Shown here: positions 1 to 7,355 of the stretch, piece by piece | Position numbering within the stretch: position 1 is the stretch's first letter | Layout: every line of letters starts with the position of its first letter | Origin: Kiritimatiellia bacterium | GTDB taxonomy: Bacteria > Verrucomicrobiota > Kiritimatiellia > RFP12 > UBA3636 | NCBI GenBank assembly: GCA_017476965.1 | Contig: JAFUXX010000009.1 | Location: 1-14,316 of the forward strand | Reading direction: 5' to 3' | DNA: 14,316 nt | The notes under the pieces: generated by a model | Seen by the model: the letters and a program-made list of their open reading frames with translations, nothing else | The model's database searches: none | Told to the model about the DNA's origin: nothing | Made by a program: the position numbers and the translations under genes

Positions 1-272
1 GGCGCCACCGGCTGCATCGGCGGCATTGCCGCCGTTTGCCGCATCTGCGGAATCGGCGGCGGTTCGTCCGGCACCGGAATCGCGCAGAGCGTGGGCTCCA
101 CGTCGTCGTCCGGGAAGAAGCCGAGTTCGTCGGCGCGCGTCCATCCGGCGAGTCCGGAGCGCCACAGGAGCGTGTCGCGGCGGACGTAGCCCTTCTGCGC
201 CCGGAGCCTGATGCCCGCTTCGTCGATCGGCCCGTGCTTCGACCGGCCGTTGGTGTAGTACCACTGTGTCAT
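1..272 (-). CDS. GYF_2-domain protein, N-terminal part; cut by the left edge
   Basis: Ninety codons are visible from the ATG at 272, six bases after the tadV stop. Residues 4-50 match the GYF_2 (DUF4339) domain: WYYTNGRSKHGP at 4-15, a middle LRAQKGYVRRDTLLWRSG at 23-40, and LAGWTRADEL at 41-50. This short domain is probably a protein-interaction module and often stands before membrane domains in bacteria with complex envelopes. After it comes a Pro/Met-rich linker (PVPDEPPPIPQMRQT), and the frame runs off the left edge, so the rest, perhaps a membrane domain, is unseen. The start is fixed by the domain beginning directly at the Met; no clear Shine-Dalgarno is present. It may be the next operon member or a fused accessory gene; its link to the pilus is by position only. 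Confidence 0.8.
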   Translation of the reverse strand, partial: MTQWYYTNGRSKHGPIDEAGIRLRAQKGYVRRDTLLWRSGLAGWTRADELGFFPDDDVEPTLCAIPVPDEPPPIPQMRQTAAMPPMQPVA

Positions 273-278
273 TTGGAA

Positions 279-713
279 TCAGAAGAGAAGAGGGAACGCG
301 AGCTCGATCCACGCTCCGGCCGCGATCGCGATGCCGAACGGGATTTCGCGGCGTTTTTCCTTCGGGACGAAAACCGGGAAAACGAGCGCCAGCGCGAGTC
401 CGCAGACGGAAACGAAAAACAGCGTCTCCACCGCCCGGGCGATTCCGAAAAAGCATCCGACGGCGAACAGGAACTTCACGTCCCCCGCGCCGGCCGCTTT
501 CAGAAAGAACGGAACGAGCAAAAGCGCGGCGCAGGCCGCGCCGCCTTCGAGCGACGCCAACGCTCCTCCCGCTCCGCCGGCCGCCGCGGAAAGCGCGACC
601 GCGACCGCCGCGCCGCCGAGCGTCAGCGCGTTCGGCAGGCGGCGGCTCCGCAGGTCCCACGTCGCCAGCGCTACGAGCCAGGCGGAAAAGAGAATCGCGA
701 AGGCGTATTCCAT
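279..713 (-). CDS. tadV: Prepilin peptidase, A24 family (TadV/CpaA type)
   Basis: The 144-residue product is an aspartic prepilin peptidase of the inner membrane. It should cleave the leaders of the two prepilins encoded just upstream. It has the two catalytic aspartates of family A24: Asp20 in TWDLRSRRLPN and Asp78 in GAGDVKF (75-81). The C-terminal motif IPFGIAIAAG at 124-133 is also typical. Nearly all other segments are hydrophobic, giving about five or six membrane helices. It lacks the extra N-terminal methyltransferase region of PilD, as expected for short TadV/CpaA enzymes. The ATG at 713 lies 12 bases after the flp stop; no strong Shine-Dalgarno is close to it, so its translation may depend on coupling. 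Confidence 0.93.
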   Translation of the reverse strand: MEYAFAILFSAWLVALATWDLRSRRLPNALTLGGAAVAVALSAAAGGAGGALASLEGGAACAALLLVPFFLKAAGAGDVKFLFAVGCFFGIARAVETLFFVSVCGLALALVFPVFVPKEKRREIPFGIAIAAGAWIELAFPLLF

Positions 714-725
714 CGCGGCGGAGGG

Positions 726-1061
726 CTACTCTCCGGCGCCGGAGTTCCCGTAATTGGCCGTGGTGTCGCCCGTTTGCATTGCCGCGTCCACGGCGCCGTC
801 GTTGGCGTCGTAGTTCTGCTGCGCCATTTCCGAAGCGCCGGTGGCGTTGCCGACAACGGCCTTGTTCATGACTCCGAATTGGTTGCGGATGTTCTTTCCG
901 AAGAGACTGATCGCCGCGACGGCGGCGGCGACGACGAGGACGCCGATCACGACGTATTCCATCATGACCATGCCGCGTTCTTCGCCGGCGAGCCGGCAGA
1001 GCGCACGCCCGAGGAGAGTTGATTTGGCGCGCTTGAGCGCGTGGATGCTTGGCTTTTTCAT
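726..1061 (-). CDS. flp: Flp-type (class IVb) major prepilin candidate
   Basis: The product has 111 residues. A long basic leader (residues 1-30, ending GEERG) precedes MVMMEYVVIG, so Gly30 and Glu35-Tyr36 make the exact Flp prepilin processing site. The mature protein would have 81 residues. The hydrophobic helix 37-54 (VVIGVLVVAAAVAAISLF) and the following GKNIRNQFG match the usual Flp start. The tail, from about 64 on, is polar and rich in Asn, Gly, Ala and Asp (ASEMAQQNYDANDGAVDAAM), plausibly the fibre's exposed surface. The leader is longer than usual. GGAG lies nine bases before the ATG. The gene sits 42 bases after the small prepilin-like gene and 12 before the peptidase that should process it. 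Whether this or the smaller protein is the main subunit cannot be told from sequence alone, but this one fits Flp best. Confidence 0.9.
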   Translation of the reverse strand: MKKPSIHALKRAKSTLLGRALCRLAGEERGMVMMEYVVIGVLVVAAAVAAISLFGKNIRNQFGVMNKAVVGNATGASEMAQQNYDANDGAVDAAMQTGDTTANYGNSGAGE

Positions 1062-1103
1062 TTTGTCGTTCTCCGGTTGTCTGTTGGAGGTTTTTGGAAA
1101 AAA

Positions 1104-1331
1104 TCACGGAATCGGAATCGCGATCGCGCGGTGGACGAGCCTCGTGCGTTCGGCCCACACGGCGCCGAGCCCGACGTACCCTTCGCGGAAATTGAAGAAT
1201 CCCGAAATCGGAGTGCCGTCGGAGGCGAACTCCGCCTTCTGCATGAAGACCAGCATCACGACCGCGACGAAACACGTCACGACCGCGTACTCCATCAGCA
1301 CGGTGCCGGAATCTCGCGCGAGAAGTTTCAC
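1104..1331 (-). CDS. Small class IVb prepilin-like protein (minor pilin candidate)
   Basis: This 75-residue gene begins at GTG and overlaps the preceding TGA as GTGA, the usual form of translational coupling; AAGGAG (1342-1347) lies 10 bases before the start. It is easily missed because its frame is open far upstream. The leader is MVKLLARDSG, followed directly by TVLMEYAVVT, which is the exact Tad prepilin site: Gly, four residues, Glu-Tyr. Cleavage by TadV would leave about 65 residues. A hydrophobic helix follows (YAVVTCFVAVVMLVFM), then a short tail (FASDGTPISGFFNFREGYVG) ending in IAIPIP. The tail is unlike the neighbouring Flp pilin, so it may be a minor pilin or a TadE/F-like pseudopilin of reduced size. 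The prepilin class is well supported; the exact role is not. Confidence 0.82.
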   Translation of the reverse strand: MKLLARDSGTVLMEYAVVTCFVAVVMLVFMQKAEFASDGTPISGFFNFREGYVGLGAVWAERTRLVHRAIAIPIP

Positions 1332-3865
1332 GGTCCGCGCGCTCCTTCCATTGCGGAAAGTTTTTTCAGCGATTCGGTCCACGCCTTGTCGTCCGACGGA
1401 ATCGCCATGTCGAAGATTTCCCTCCATCCGGCCGCTGGTGCGGTCTCCCCGGAGTTGACGGCCGAGAAAACCTTCCAGATTTCCTCTTGGAGGGCGTTGA
1501 ACGAGGTGCCCAGGCTTTTCGCCTTGGATTCCGGTGCGTTGCCGGAAAGCAGCAGCGAAACCGCTTCCCCGAGCAGTTTCGCCCTCTCGCCGCCCGCGTC
1601 CTCGCACGCGTCGGCGAAGTCTTCCACCCAGACCTCCACCCGGGTCAGCTGGCGCGAAACGAAAGTCTCCGCTTCCGCGCACATGTTGCGGCCGCCTGGA
1701 ACTTCCACCGTCCGGACGAGCTTCACCATGCCGGAGGCGCGGTCTCCGGCGAACCTGTCGAAACTGCGCAGGGTGGAAAGTCCGTCCCGCAAGTCCTGCA
1801 CCACCGTCCTCCACTCGCGTTTCGAGGGAGCCTTTCCGATCTTGTCGTACTGCGCCGCCGCCCAGGACTGGCTCCGCCCGTGGCGCAACTCTCCGAGATA
1901 CGCGGAAAGGGCCTCCGCCCCGACGAAACGGTCGTATTCGCAAACCGGACCCGACTCGGAAACGAACGGATCCGGCGCGCCGACCGGCACGAAACGCCGC
2001 ACGCCGGCCGCGAGCGCGTCGTCGGCGAGTCCGGAAAAAGCTTCCGGCGCCTTGCCGGTGCGGAAATCGAAGCCCTTGCCCGCCAGTCCGTCCAGGCGCG
2101 ACTTCCACTCGTCGCGGACAGGCCCGAGGAGCTCGGCGTTTTTCCGTTCGAGAAATTCCCGGTACCTCTTGACCTCGGTCCACGAATCGGTGACCGTCCT
2201 GTCGGGAAACGGCAAATCTTCGCACACGGAGTCGAAACGCGTTTCGGCGACGCGCATCAGGTTGGTCTCGACCGCCCCCTCCGCGGCGACCAACCCTTCG
2301 AGCGGTTGCCGCGCGGCCGTGGCGCAGACCTCCACGGCCTTGGAGAAAAACGGCTGCGGACGCGGGGCGGGAGTGCCGCCGCCGAAAGCGACTTTTTTCT
2401 CCGCCTGCTCGCGGCCGCGCGCGGCATTCGCCGCCAGCAGCCCGTCCAAGGCTGCAGCGGCCCTGCGGGCCGCGTCCGGCTCCGGATCGCGATCGTCCGC
2501 CGGCACGAGCGAACCGAGTATCGCGGAAACCTTGGCCAGTTCGTTCGTCTCCTCGCGGAATTCGGCCAGAAGCGCGGCCGTCTCGGAAACTATCGGGCCG
2601 GCCCATTTCCGGATCTCCGGATCCGGCGCGTCGGAAAGCGCGCCGGAGAGCTTGTCTGCCGCTTTCGCGAATCCCGCCGTTTCCTTGGCACCGTCGCTCG
2701 ACCAGTCGCGTCCCGCAATGTAATCGCGGGCGTCGACGAATTCGTTCACGAGCTTCTGCACCGCTTCGGCTTCGCGCTTCGCGACAGGTGCGTTGGCGGC
2801 GTTCCAAGTCCACGACGAAAGCCGGTTGAACTCCTTCCGCGCGGATATCCACCTGCCTTTCTCGAGCAGTTCGCGCACTTCGCGCCACGCGCAGATCGTA
2901 TTGGTCCAGGCGCAAAACTTTTCGCGGTCGTCTTTGATGTCGCCGCGGTACAAGTCCGCCTGCCGTGCGTTTTCCGCGAGGTCGAGGAATTCGAACGCCG
3001 GCGAAAAGTCGGTCTGGTCGACCGTCCACTTTTCGGTCTCGCCGCGCGCGAGCGCCAGGAACTTCCTGGCATTGGTGCGGGCGAGGTTCCACGTCGAAAA
3101 CGCCATCGCCGCCACGGCGACCGTCCCGGCGGCGACGAGGAGCTTGCGCCCGGCCCTGGCGCGCACGTGCACCGCGTCCTTGTCGAGGAAACGGAACTCG
3201 TAGTGCGCGACGCCGACCACGTCGCCGTCCCGCAGGAGCCGCTCCTTGCCTGCGGCGAGAGGAGCCCCGCCGACGGTGGTTCCGTTGCGGCTTCCTGCGT
3301 CCTTGATCCAGCACGATCCGTCCTTGCGGATGGAAAGCACGGCGTGGCGGCGCGAGACCACGGTGTCCGCGCAGAGTATGTCGCACGACGGGTCCGAGCC
3401 GATGGAAATTTCCTCTCCGGCCCCGACGCGCAGCTCGACGGCGTCTCCCGCGTCGGGCCCGTTGAGCCGCTCCAACCTGTGGAATTCCTGCCCTCCCGAC
3501 GCCGCGGCGCGGACCGGTTCGACGGAAATCTTGCAGGCTCCGAGCAGCACGACGTCTCCGGGAGCGAACCGGTGCTCCCGCACCCTTTCGCCCTTGAACT
3601 GGATCCCGTTGCGGCTGCCGAGGTCGCGGATGACGAGCGCGCCGCGCTTGACGGACAGCTCGGCGTGTTTGGCCGAGAGCGTGCCGTCGATCCCGGCGGT
3701 GCACCAGTCGCACTCGCGGCTGCGCCCGACGACGAGCGGACGCGCGGCGAACGCTTCCGGGCCGGCCTCGTACAGTATCCGGCCGTCCATTTCGAAAACG
3801 GCGTTCCACGCCCCTTGCGGACGCCGCCCGCCGCCCGCCGCGGCCTTTCCTCCGAATGCCGTCAT
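1328..3865 (-). CDS. Double-FHA single-pass membrane protein of unknown function, Tad-locus
   Basis: The 845-residue product starts at the ATG at 3865, not at an earlier ATG at 3934: only this start avoids overlapping the upstream gene, and GAGGGG (3877-3882) lies 11 bases before it. Two FHA domains follow. FHA1 is ~40-116 (GRSRECDW 48-55, SAKH 64-67, GSRNG 83-87, APGDVVLLG 101-109). FHA2 is ~143-227 (GSDPSCDI 156-163, SRRH 171-174, GSRNG 191-195). Both keep the canonical phosphothreonine-reader residues. A basic stretch and one membrane helix (~241-258, KLLVAAGTVAVAAMAFS) come next, then ~587 extracytoplasmic residues, largely helical in appearance and with at least seven Cys, matching no family I recognise. 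It follows the other FHA gene by 16 bases and overlaps the pilin-like gene by 4. The role is unknown; the layout suggests coupling of cytoplasmic phospho-signals to the periplasmic pilus machine. Confidence 0.88.
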   Translation of the reverse strand: MTAFGGKAAAGGGRRPQGAWNAVFEMDGRILYEAGPEAFAARPLVVGRSRECDWCTAGIDGTLSAKHAELSVKRGALVIRDLGSRNGIQFKGERVREHRFAPGDVVLLGACKISVEPVRAAASGGQEFHRLERLNGPDAGDAVELRVGAGEEISIGSDPSCDILCADTVVSRRHAVLSIRKDGSCWIKDAGSRNGTTVGGAPLAAGKERLLRDGDVVGVAHYEFRFLDKDAVHVRARAGRKLLVAAGTVAVAAMAFSTWNLARTNARKFLALARGETEKWTVDQTDFSPAFEFLDLAENARQADLYRGDIKDDREKFCAWTNTICAWREVRELLEKGRWISARKEFNRLSSWTWNAANAPVAKREAEAVQKLVNEFVDARDYIAGRDWSSDGAKETAGFAKAADKLSGALSDAPDPEIRKWAGPIVSETAALLAEFREETNELAKVSAILGSLVPADDRDPEPDAARRAAAALDGLLAANAARGREQAEKKVAFGGGTPAPRPQPFFSKAVEVCATAARQPLEGLVAAEGAVETNLMRVAETRFDSVCEDLPFPDRTVTDSWTEVKRYREFLERKNAELLGPVRDEWKSRLDGLAGKGFDFRTGKAPEAFSGLADDALAAGVRRFVPVGAPDPFVSESGPVCEYDRFVGAEALSAYLGELRHGRSQSWAAAQYDKIGKAPSKREWRTVVQDLRDGLSTLRSFDRFAGDRASGMVKLVRTVEVPGGRNMCAEAETFVSRQLTRVEVWVEDFADACEDAGGERAKLLGEAVSLLLSGNAPESKAKSLGTSFNALQEEIWKVFSAVNSGETAPAAGWREIFDMAIPSDDKAWTESLKKLSAMEGARGP
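1342..1347 (-). promoter_or_regulatory. Ribosome binding site for the GTG-started prepilin-like gene
   Basis: AAGGAG lies 10 bases upstream of the GTG at 1331, within the 3' end of the double-FHA gene. With the 4-base GTGA overlap it supports this start and coupled translation. Confidence 0.6.
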
Positions 3866-3876
3866 CCCGACACGGT

Positions 3877-3882
3877 CCCCTC
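3877..3882 (-). promoter_or_regulatory. Ribosome binding site that fixes the start of the double-FHA gene
   Basis: GAGGGG lies 11 bases upstream of the ATG at 3865 and overlaps the TAG stop (3882-3884) of the preceding FHA gene. It supports the ATG at 3865 over the one at 3934. Confidence 0.5.
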
Positions 3883-5543
3883 TATCTCCACCAGACGCGG
3901 CGCCTCGCCAGCGCTCCCCACTGCTCCGATGCATCGGGGAACACCTTGCGGACGAGCGCGTCGATTTCCTTTCTCTCCTTGTCGCCCTCGCGGCCGGTGA
4001 TGGCGGCCAGCGATTGCCTGCGCGCCATGTACCCGCGCCAGGCGAGAGACTTGCGGTCGCGGAGTTTCACGAGTTCGGTCATGGCCTCGCCGCGGATGCG
4101 TTTCTCCTCCGCTCCGGCACCGGGTTTCGACGTCGCGACAAGCACGTTGCGCAGGCGCATTTCGAGCGCCGGCCACTCCGTGCGGGATTCAGCCGCGAGC
4201 CGTTTGGAACAGTTGCGCAGCTCCTTTCCCGGATCGTTGCACCCGGCTCCGGCCGCGCCCTCCCACTGCGAATCGGCGAACTTGCCGTCGTCGTCGGCCC
4301 AAATGAACATGGCCGAGGGCTCGAGCATCGCCTTCACTCGTTCGCGTTCCGTTTTCTCTACCTCGCGCCGGACCTCGCAGCACGTCGTTCCGAATCGGAA
4401 AAACGACACGACTCCCCACACCTGCTTGCCGTCCTCCTTCCTGCTGCGCCAGTATTCGCGGCGCGAACACGGGACGCCGTGGTGCAGCCCCCCGGCTCCG
4501 CCGAAGAAGTCTTCTTCCGGCAGCGGGATCATGCCTTCGACGGCGGCCGCCATTTCCTCCGACTTCTGGAGATGGCGCAAGAACGTTTCGTCGCGCGTTT
4601 CGGAAAGCGACTCGGGATCGTCGAACGCGATGGCCGTGACCCACAGCGTCACGTCGCCGTCGCGCCCGATCCGGGTTTCGGCGTCGATCCTGCGGCCGTT
4701 CTCGGTTTCGTGCGCCTCCGCCGGCCCGGAATTCGTCGGCCATGAGATGCCGAACGATCCCGGAACGGTTCCTCCGGTCATCACGGCCCTGGTTTCCCAC
4801 GGCCTTTTTTCGACGATGACCAGTTCGGGTTTCTTCGACGACATCCAAGCCGCGAATCCCGCGAACGCGCCGATCGCGATGGCGAAGGCCACCACGCGCG
4901 AAACGGTTTTTCCCGACCTTTTCTTCCGGAACGTCTCGCGCATCGCCGCGAGTTCTTCGGCCGAAACCGCCTGGGTCTGCAAAACCTGCGTTTCGCCGTC
5001 GCCCGGCGCTTCTGTTCCGGTTTCCACGCCGGAATCCGGAGATGCGGGAGCGTGGAATATGGAAGTCTCGCCGCGGCCGCCGCCGAACCGCGTCGCCGCG
5101 GTGAGAGACGCCGGGCTCGTGCCCGTCTCGTCCCCGCCGAACCGCGTCGCCGCGGTGAGCGACGCCGGGCTCGTGCCGGTTTCGGAACCGAGCGTGGCGG
5201 TGAACTGGCCGGGGATGGCCCCCGTTTCGCCGTCGTCCGCGGCGGAGTCGTCGACCACGCGAAACTCCAGATGGTCGCCGAGGCAGACCGTCGTCCCCGC
5301 CTGGGCCGCGAAAACGGAGCCTTGGCTTTGGCGGACTCCGTCCGCGACCGTCCTGTGCGCGCTGAGCACGGTCACGGCGAGCGCGTCGCCGGCCGGCATC
5401 ACCGAAACGTGCTTTCCGGAAACGTCGGCTTCCTTCGGGCGCGCGTCGCATGAATGCGAGCGCCCGACGGACACGCCGGCCGGCCCCACGGGAAAGCGGC
5501 GCCCTGCGAGAGAACCTTTGACGAACTGGATCGAGAGGGTCAT
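3882..5543 (-). CDS. FHA-domain single-pass membrane protein of unknown function, Tad-locus
   Basis: The 553-residue product has three parts. Residues 1-95 form an FHA-like domain (VGRSHSCDARPKEADVSGKH at 26-45, GTTVCLGDHLEFRV at 83-96), but the usual xRNG loop is replaced by HRTVADG, so phosphopeptide binding may be weak. Residues ~100-210 are a low-complexity linker rich in Glu-Thr pairs, with a duplicated 18-residue unit (ETGTSPASLTAATRFGG). Residues ~215-234 are one transmembrane helix (VSRVVAFAIAIGAFAGFAAW) after a basic stretch, so the FHA side should be cytoplasmic. Residues 235-553 are an extracytoplasmic domain I do not recognise, with five Cys (359, 388, 389, 435, 445). AAGGAG lies 12 bases before the ATG. 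Position in the pilus operon and shared architecture with the next gene suggest a membrane-spanning regulator or scaffold; no enzyme motif is seen. Confidence 0.85.
   Translation of the reverse strand: MTLSIQFVKGSLAGRRFPVGPAGVSVGRSHSCDARPKEADVSGKHVSVMPAGDALAVTVLSAHRTVADGVRQSQGSVFAAQAGTTVCLGDHLEFRVVDDSAADDGETGAIPGQFTATLGSETGTSPASLTAATRFGGDETGTSPASLTAATRFGGGRGETSIFHAPASPDSGVETGTEAPGDGETQVLQTQAVSAEELAAMRETFRKKRSGKTVSRVVAFAIAIGAFAGFAAWMSSKKPELVIVEKRPWETRAVMTGGTVPGSFGISWPTNSGPAEAHETENGRRIDAETRIGRDGDVTLWVTAIAFDDPESLSETRDETFLRHLQKSEEMAAAVEGMIPLPEEDFFGGAGGLHHGVPCSRREYWRSRKEDGKQVWGVVSFFRFGTTCCEVRREVEKTERERVKAMLEPSAMFIWADDDGKFADSQWEGAAGAGCNDPGKELRNCSKRLAAESRTEWPALEMRLRNVLVATSKPGAGAEEKRIRGEAMTELVKLRDRKSLAWRGYMARRQSLAAITGREGDKERKEIDALVRKVFPDASEQWGALARRRVWWR
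5080..5187. repeat. In-frame 54-base tandem duplication in the FHA-protein linker
   Basis: Copies 5080-5133 and 5134-5187 share 48 of 54 bases. Each encodes one 18-residue unit, so the protein holds ETGTSPASLTAATRFGG at 121-137 and again at 139-155. The unit lies in the cytoplasmic linker between the FHA domain and the membrane helix. Confidence 0.9.
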
Positions 5544-5570
5544 TGCTCCGGAAATCTCCTTGTCGGTGCG

Positions 5571-6461
5571 TCAGCCTTTCGCAGCTTTCCACCGCAGCCA
5601 GACCGGCGTGAAGACCATCACGCAAACGGCCGGCATGATGAACACGGCCATCGGAAGTATCATGATCGACGCCGCCCGCGCCGCTTTCTGCTCCGCCACG
5701 TGGAAGCGCGCGCGGCGCATGTCCTCGCCCTGCATCCGCATCGTGCCCGCGAGCGACGCGCCGATTTCCATGCCGTGCGCCACGGCGTCCACGAACGACG
5801 TGAACTCCGGTGTCTGGACGCGTTCGGCCATGTCCTTCAGGGCTTCGACGCGGCTTTTGCCGAGCTCCGCTTCGTGGAGCGTCTGCGCGAATTCTTCGGC
5901 AAGCGGATTCTTGAGCCCGAGTCCCGCGTAGTACCGCATCGCGGCGTTGAAGTCGAGCCCCGCGTGCATCGCGGACCCGATGAGGTCGATCGCGAACGGA
6001 AGGCCGCGGATCATCTCCGTGCGCCGGTTTTCGGCTTTGCTCTGGAGCGCGGTCGGAGGGAAGAACCACCCGCAGAAGGCGGAAAGCGCGCCGAAGGCGA
6101 GACCTGCTTTCGGATTGCCGGACGCGGCGAACAGGACTAGCCCGGCAATCGCGCCGGCAAGCGCCAGCGCCGCCTGCGCGCCGAAAACGGACTCCGGCGA
6201 CATCGGCACCGCCGCGAGCAAGAGCTGTTTTTTCAGGACCTCGGTGCGGCGCGGCCGCATCGACGCGAGCGGCGCGCCGAAAACCTGCGAGCTCCAGACG
6301 AGAACCGGGAGCAGGAAACCGAACGGCCCCCGCAGCACCGCTTTTTCCGGATAGTCCGCAGGATTCACGCGCGGCATCCTGACGAACGAATCGACCGCCA
6401 GGAACGGGACGAACACGCACGCGAAAGACATCGCGAAAAGCAGCAACTTGGCGTCGTCCAT
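5571..6461 (-). CDS. tadC: TadC, inner-membrane platform protein (type II secretion F domain)
   Basis: The product has 296 residues. It is the second platform protein, predicted to pair with TadB. Hydrophobic segments lie at ~5-22, ~44-62, ~95-113, ~118-135 and ~265-285. The T2SSF core covers ~150-285: RGLPFAIDLIGSAMHAGLDF at 152-171, LHEAELGKSRVEALKDMAER at 195-214 and FVDAVAHGMEIGASLAGTM near 223-241, followed by EQKAARAASIMILPMAVF. The ATG at 6461 has GAGG eight bases upstream and lies 3 bases after the tadB stop. The gene order ATPase-tadB-tadC is the standard Tad core. After a 27-base gap the FHA-transmembrane genes begin, in place of the tadD/tadE/tadF/tadG genes often found there. Confidence 0.92.
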   Translation of the reverse strand: MDDAKLLLFAMSFACVFVPFLAVDSFVRMPRVNPADYPEKAVLRGPFGFLLPVLVWSSQVFGAPLASMRPRRTEVLKKQLLLAAVPMSPESVFGAQAALALAGAIAGLVLFAASGNPKAGLAFGALSAFCGWFFPPTALQSKAENRRTEMIRGLPFAIDLIGSAMHAGLDFNAAMRYYAGLGLKNPLAEEFAQTLHEAELGKSRVEALKDMAERVQTPEFTSFVDAVAHGMEIGASLAGTMRMQGEDMRRARFHVAEQKAARAASIMILPMAVFIMPAVCVMVFTPVWLRWKAAKG

Positions 6462-6464
6462 GTC

Positions 6465-7346
6465 CTACACCTCGATTGTCACGATCCGCTTGATGATCAG
6501 GAACCCGATGGAAACCCAGACCACGTCGAACGCGACCGCGGCGCGTCCGGCCACGGTCGTGACGAGCGGCAGCATGAGCGGCCTGTCGATCAGGAAAAGC
6601 AGGATGAACACCGCGAGCGGGGCGAGCGACATCGCGACGGCCTCGAAGCGCCCTTGCGACGTCATCGTCTTGAGTTTCTGCTGGAACTCCACGCGCCCGC
6701 GGATCATCTCCACCATCTTCTGCAGCACTTCCGCCAACGATCCTCCGGCCTGCTGCGCGAGCCTGATGGAGCCGACGAGCAGCGACAGGTCTTCGCACGG
6801 CATTCGCGCGCCCATGCGCGCCAGGGCGTCCGGCAGGTCGAGACCGAGGCGGTACTCGCGGAGCACGGTCTGGATTTCGTCCGCTATCGGCTGCGGGAGC
6901 CGTCCGGACACCGCCTCCAGCGCCGCCGGCAGCGCCTGCCCCGAGCGCAGGCCGCTTTCGAGGCCGACCGCCAGTTCCAGTATCTGCGACTCCGCAAGTT
7001 CCCTGCGCTTGCTCTCTTTGCGGCGCAACCACCAACCCGGCGCGAACGCCCCGGCGGCGGCCGCCGCCACCGCGAACACCAGGCCCTTGGCGAATCCCGC
7101 GCCGGCGAGCGCGGCGGCGACGAACGCCGCGGCGAACGCGGAAAAACCGCAGCGCAGCCTGGCTTTCGCGAGATCGACGGGCGTCACTCCGCGTCCGTAC
7201 GGGGAACCGGCGCCGTTTTCGGGCCAGGTTTCCGCAGCGGCCTTCCCGGCCGCTTCCATGACCGCCGCCGAAACCGTGGAAATCGCGATCCATCCCAAAG
7301 AGACGGTCGCGGCGAACACGAGAGAGAGGACGAACGGGTCCGGCAT
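6465..7346 (-). CDS. tadB: TadB, inner-membrane platform protein (type II secretion F domain)
   Basis: The product has 293 residues. TadB and TadC form the inner-membrane platform on which CpaF acts. Hydrophobic segments lie at ~5-25, ~67-103 (two), ~236-256 and ~270-288. The T2SSF domain spans ~115-250, with the typical pattern LAVGLESGLRSGQALPAALE at 125-144, LARMGARMPCEDLSLLVGSI at 175-194 and QQAGGSLAEVLQKM near 198-211. The start at 7346 is supported by AGGA seven bases upstream; another ATG at 7354 is out of frame. The gene follows the ATPase by 9 bases and precedes tadC by 3, which suggests translational coupling. The length is typical of the family. Confidence 0.92.
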   Translation of the reverse strand: MPDPFVLSLVFAATVSLGWIAISTVSAAVMEAAGKAAAETWPENGAGSPYGRGVTPVDLAKARLRCGFSAFAAAFVAAALAGAGFAKGLVFAVAAAAAGAFAPGWWLRRKESKRRELAESQILELAVGLESGLRSGQALPAALEAVSGRLPQPIADEIQTVLREYRLGLDLPDALARMGARMPCEDLSLLVGSIRLAQQAGGSLAEVLQKMVEMIRGRVEFQQKLKTMTSQGRFEAVAMSLAPLAVFILLFLIDRPLMLPLVTTVAGRAAVAFDVVWVSIGFLIIKRIVTIEV

Positions 7347-7355
7347 TTTTGCATC

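Noticed and set aside
1062..1103. Terminator between the small prepilin gene and flp
   Set aside because: There is a run of six T after the stop, but no stem precedes it within the gap.
1332..3809. The upstream 826 codons of the frame that contains the small prepilin gene
   Set aside because: The region is fully used by the double-FHA gene in another frame. The translated product is Arg-rich and motif-free; only the last 75 codons look real.
3866..3934. Longer start for the double-FHA gene at 3934
   Set aside because: It would overlap the preceding gene by over 50 bases and add an Arg/Gly-rich stretch without features; the ATG at 3865 has its own ribosome binding site.
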